This document shows positions 63,141 to 64,000 of a stretch of 64,000 nt of DNA, in pieces. Under the pieces are notes generated by a model. It had not been told where the DNA came from. It saw only the letters and a list, made by a program, of their open reading frames with translations, and ran no database searches. Source of the DNA: an uncultured Christensenella sp. (GTDB lineage: Bacteria; Bacillota; Clostridia; Christensenellales; Borkfalkiaceae); contig CAJUEO010000006.1 in NCBI GenBank assembly GCA_910585685.1, forward strand, positions 37,566 to 101,565. The letters run 5' to 3'. Position 1 is the stretch's first letter. Every line of letters starts with the position of its first letter. The translations under genes and the position numbers were made by a program.

Positions 63141-64000
63141 TCAAGGGTTCGATTTACGTCCTAATTGGTTCACCAGACGAGGGGTATAAGAACACCCCGA
63201 AGAAGAAACCGAATTTTCGGTTTCTTTTTCTTTTGCGCTTTTTTCGGTTTCGCCCTCGCTCCCGTCGGGGTAATCGGGGAAAATCAAATTCAACAATAGT
63301 TCCTCTTTCTGCCCGCCTTTCAAGTGGAATAACACTTTCATTTTATCGTCGTAAAGCACTATGCGATAAATAAAGATATTGATTAGCTCCTTGCGGTGTT
63401 TGGTCTTTGAATAGTCCAGCGTTCTGAAATGTAACAGCCATTTGCGAATGTCCGAATAACTGTATTTCATTTGCATTGCCTTTTCCATTGCAACGGTGTC
63501 CGCAAGCTCTTTGTTTTCGTTCTCTAACCGCTCCACTTGCGACAGTATAATATCCGTTGCCTTGCCGTGCATTAACGCTTGCATAAGGTTGTCAATGGCT
63601 TTCTTGTTGTCCTCGATAATGTTTTCAAGCCGCTTTATCTCGCTGTCGTTTCGTGCTGCTTGAATAAGCGTGTAAGTTTCTGCGGCGACCATATCTATAA
63701 ATTCGTCGGTCAAAACGCCGTACTTGTTCCGCTCTGTGCCGTCGCCCGTGATGGCGGTTATAACCTCGTCCTCTAAATATTGCTTGCGTATTGTCCGCTT
63801 GTCGCAAGTATGCTTTGTAACGCCTACACACTTGTAATAGTTGTGTAGCGTTTTGTTTTTGCTCATTGCGCTAACGCCCGTCATTTTCTTGCCGCATTTG
63901 CCGCATATCAATTTTTCGCTTAATATGTACTCGACCTTTGCCTTGCCCCTTGCAGGAGCGGCGGCATATAAAGCAAGTTTTTGTTGCGCTTGCTCGAATA
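63141..64000 (-). CDS. Second large serine recombinase, C-terminal part (5' end beyond window)
   Basis: The zinc-ribbon and coiled-coil half of another large serine recombinase: ICGKCGKKMTGVSAMS ... YYKCVGVTKHTCDKRTI, then a coiled coil (about 85-170) and a hydrophobic-basic tail ending LVNQLGRKSNP. The frame is open to the right edge, where the catalytic half must lie. It differs in sequence from the recombinase at 57291, so it is likely from another element. Its stop codon is directly adjacent to the endonuclease stop. Confidence 0.9.
   Translation of the reverse strand, partial: FEQAQQKLALYAAAPARGKAKVEYILSEKLICGKCGKKMTGVSAMSKNKTLHNYYKCVGVTKHTCDKRTIRKQYLEDEVITAITGDGTERNKYGVLTDEFIDMVAAETYTLIQAARNDSEIKRLENIIEDNKKAIDNLMQALMHGKATDIILSQVERLENENKELADTVAMEKAMQMKYSYSDIRKWLLHFRTLDYSKTKHRKELINIFIYRIVLYDDKMKVLFHLKGGQKEELLLNLIFPDYPDGSEGETEKSAKEKETENSVSSSGCSYTPRLVNQLGRKSNP

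Noticed and set aside
63145..63175. A second tRNA gene
   Set aside because: Only the T-loop and a CCA-like motif are seen; the T stem and acceptor do not pair.
1..64000. CRISPR array or rRNA operon
   Set aside because: No regularly spaced repeats or rRNA sequence are visible.

Overview
The window looks like chromosome of an anaerobic, low-to-moderate GC member of the Bacillota (Firmicutes), most likely Clostridia or a close relative. The evidence is a one-chain pyruvate:ferredoxin oxidoreductase, an ECF transporter core, CdaA, the primase / sigma-A / TrmK / Nif3 gene order, Obg-YhbY-NadD/YqeK-RsfS, a 6S RNA, and many sigma-A promoters of the form TTGACx, 17 bp, TATAAT. No rRNA genes or CRISPR arrays are visible. 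The species cannot be named from this sequence alone.

Layout. 1-3.2 kb: secG and the 5' part of rnr, a drug/metabolite-type exporter, then a broken XRE regulator divergent from a small membrane protein. 3.3-7.4 kb: lower glycolysis on the minus strand (pgk, an XRE regulator, tpiA, gpmI). 7.5-10.3 kb: two more membrane proteins of the same modular family plus an XRE regulator and palindromic operators. 10.4-17.3 kb: tyrA, a DUF1934 protein, a metallo-beta-lactamase (MBL) fold hydrolase, a degenerate Rho homologue, obgE, yhbY, a nadD-yqeK fusion and rsfS. 17.3-22.3 kb: a DeoC-like protein apparently lacking its Schiff-base lysine, a RecD-like helicase, pgi and an alpha/beta hydrolase. 22.3-27.3 kb: a polyamine-type ABC transporter (potABCD) behind a 270-nt structured leader that ends in a terminator. 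27.3-34.5 kb: pyruvate:ferredoxin oxidoreductase, a fused EcfA-EcfA' ATPase, ecfT and truA. 34.6-43.1 kb: a membrane protein with an N/Q-rich tail, mnmE, a LysR regulator, an acyltransferase, holA, cdaA with a cdaR shrunk to a 35-residue peptide, a DUF1015 protein and aspartokinase. 43.1-48.8 kb: a degenerate MBL protein, then aroC-aroB-aroE-aroQ-aroK and a short-chain reductase. 48.9-54.9 kb: dgt, dnaG, rpoD, trmK, nif3-like and a zinc-ribbon protein. 54.9-57.0 kb: a candidate small RNA, archaeal-type aspS, 6S RNA and tRNA-Glu(CTC).

From about 57 kb to the right edge is a mobile region: a full-length large serine recombinase, an HUH replication initiator, a 45-aa accessory ORF, direct repeats, several long nested inverted repeats, and a C5-cytosine methyltransferase with a PD-(D/E)XK endonuclease. 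A second serine recombinase begins exactly where the endonuclease ends and runs off the window.

The most unusual signals are (i) the modular membrane-protein family paired with XRE regulators and, in part, leaderless promoters; (ii) the Rho-like ATPase that keeps the Rho core but seems to have lost its RNA-handling residues; (iii) the potABCD leader; (iv) several apparently catalytically dead family members (DeoC-like, MBL-like) inside otherwise normal operons; and (v) the inverted-repeat-rich mobile element.
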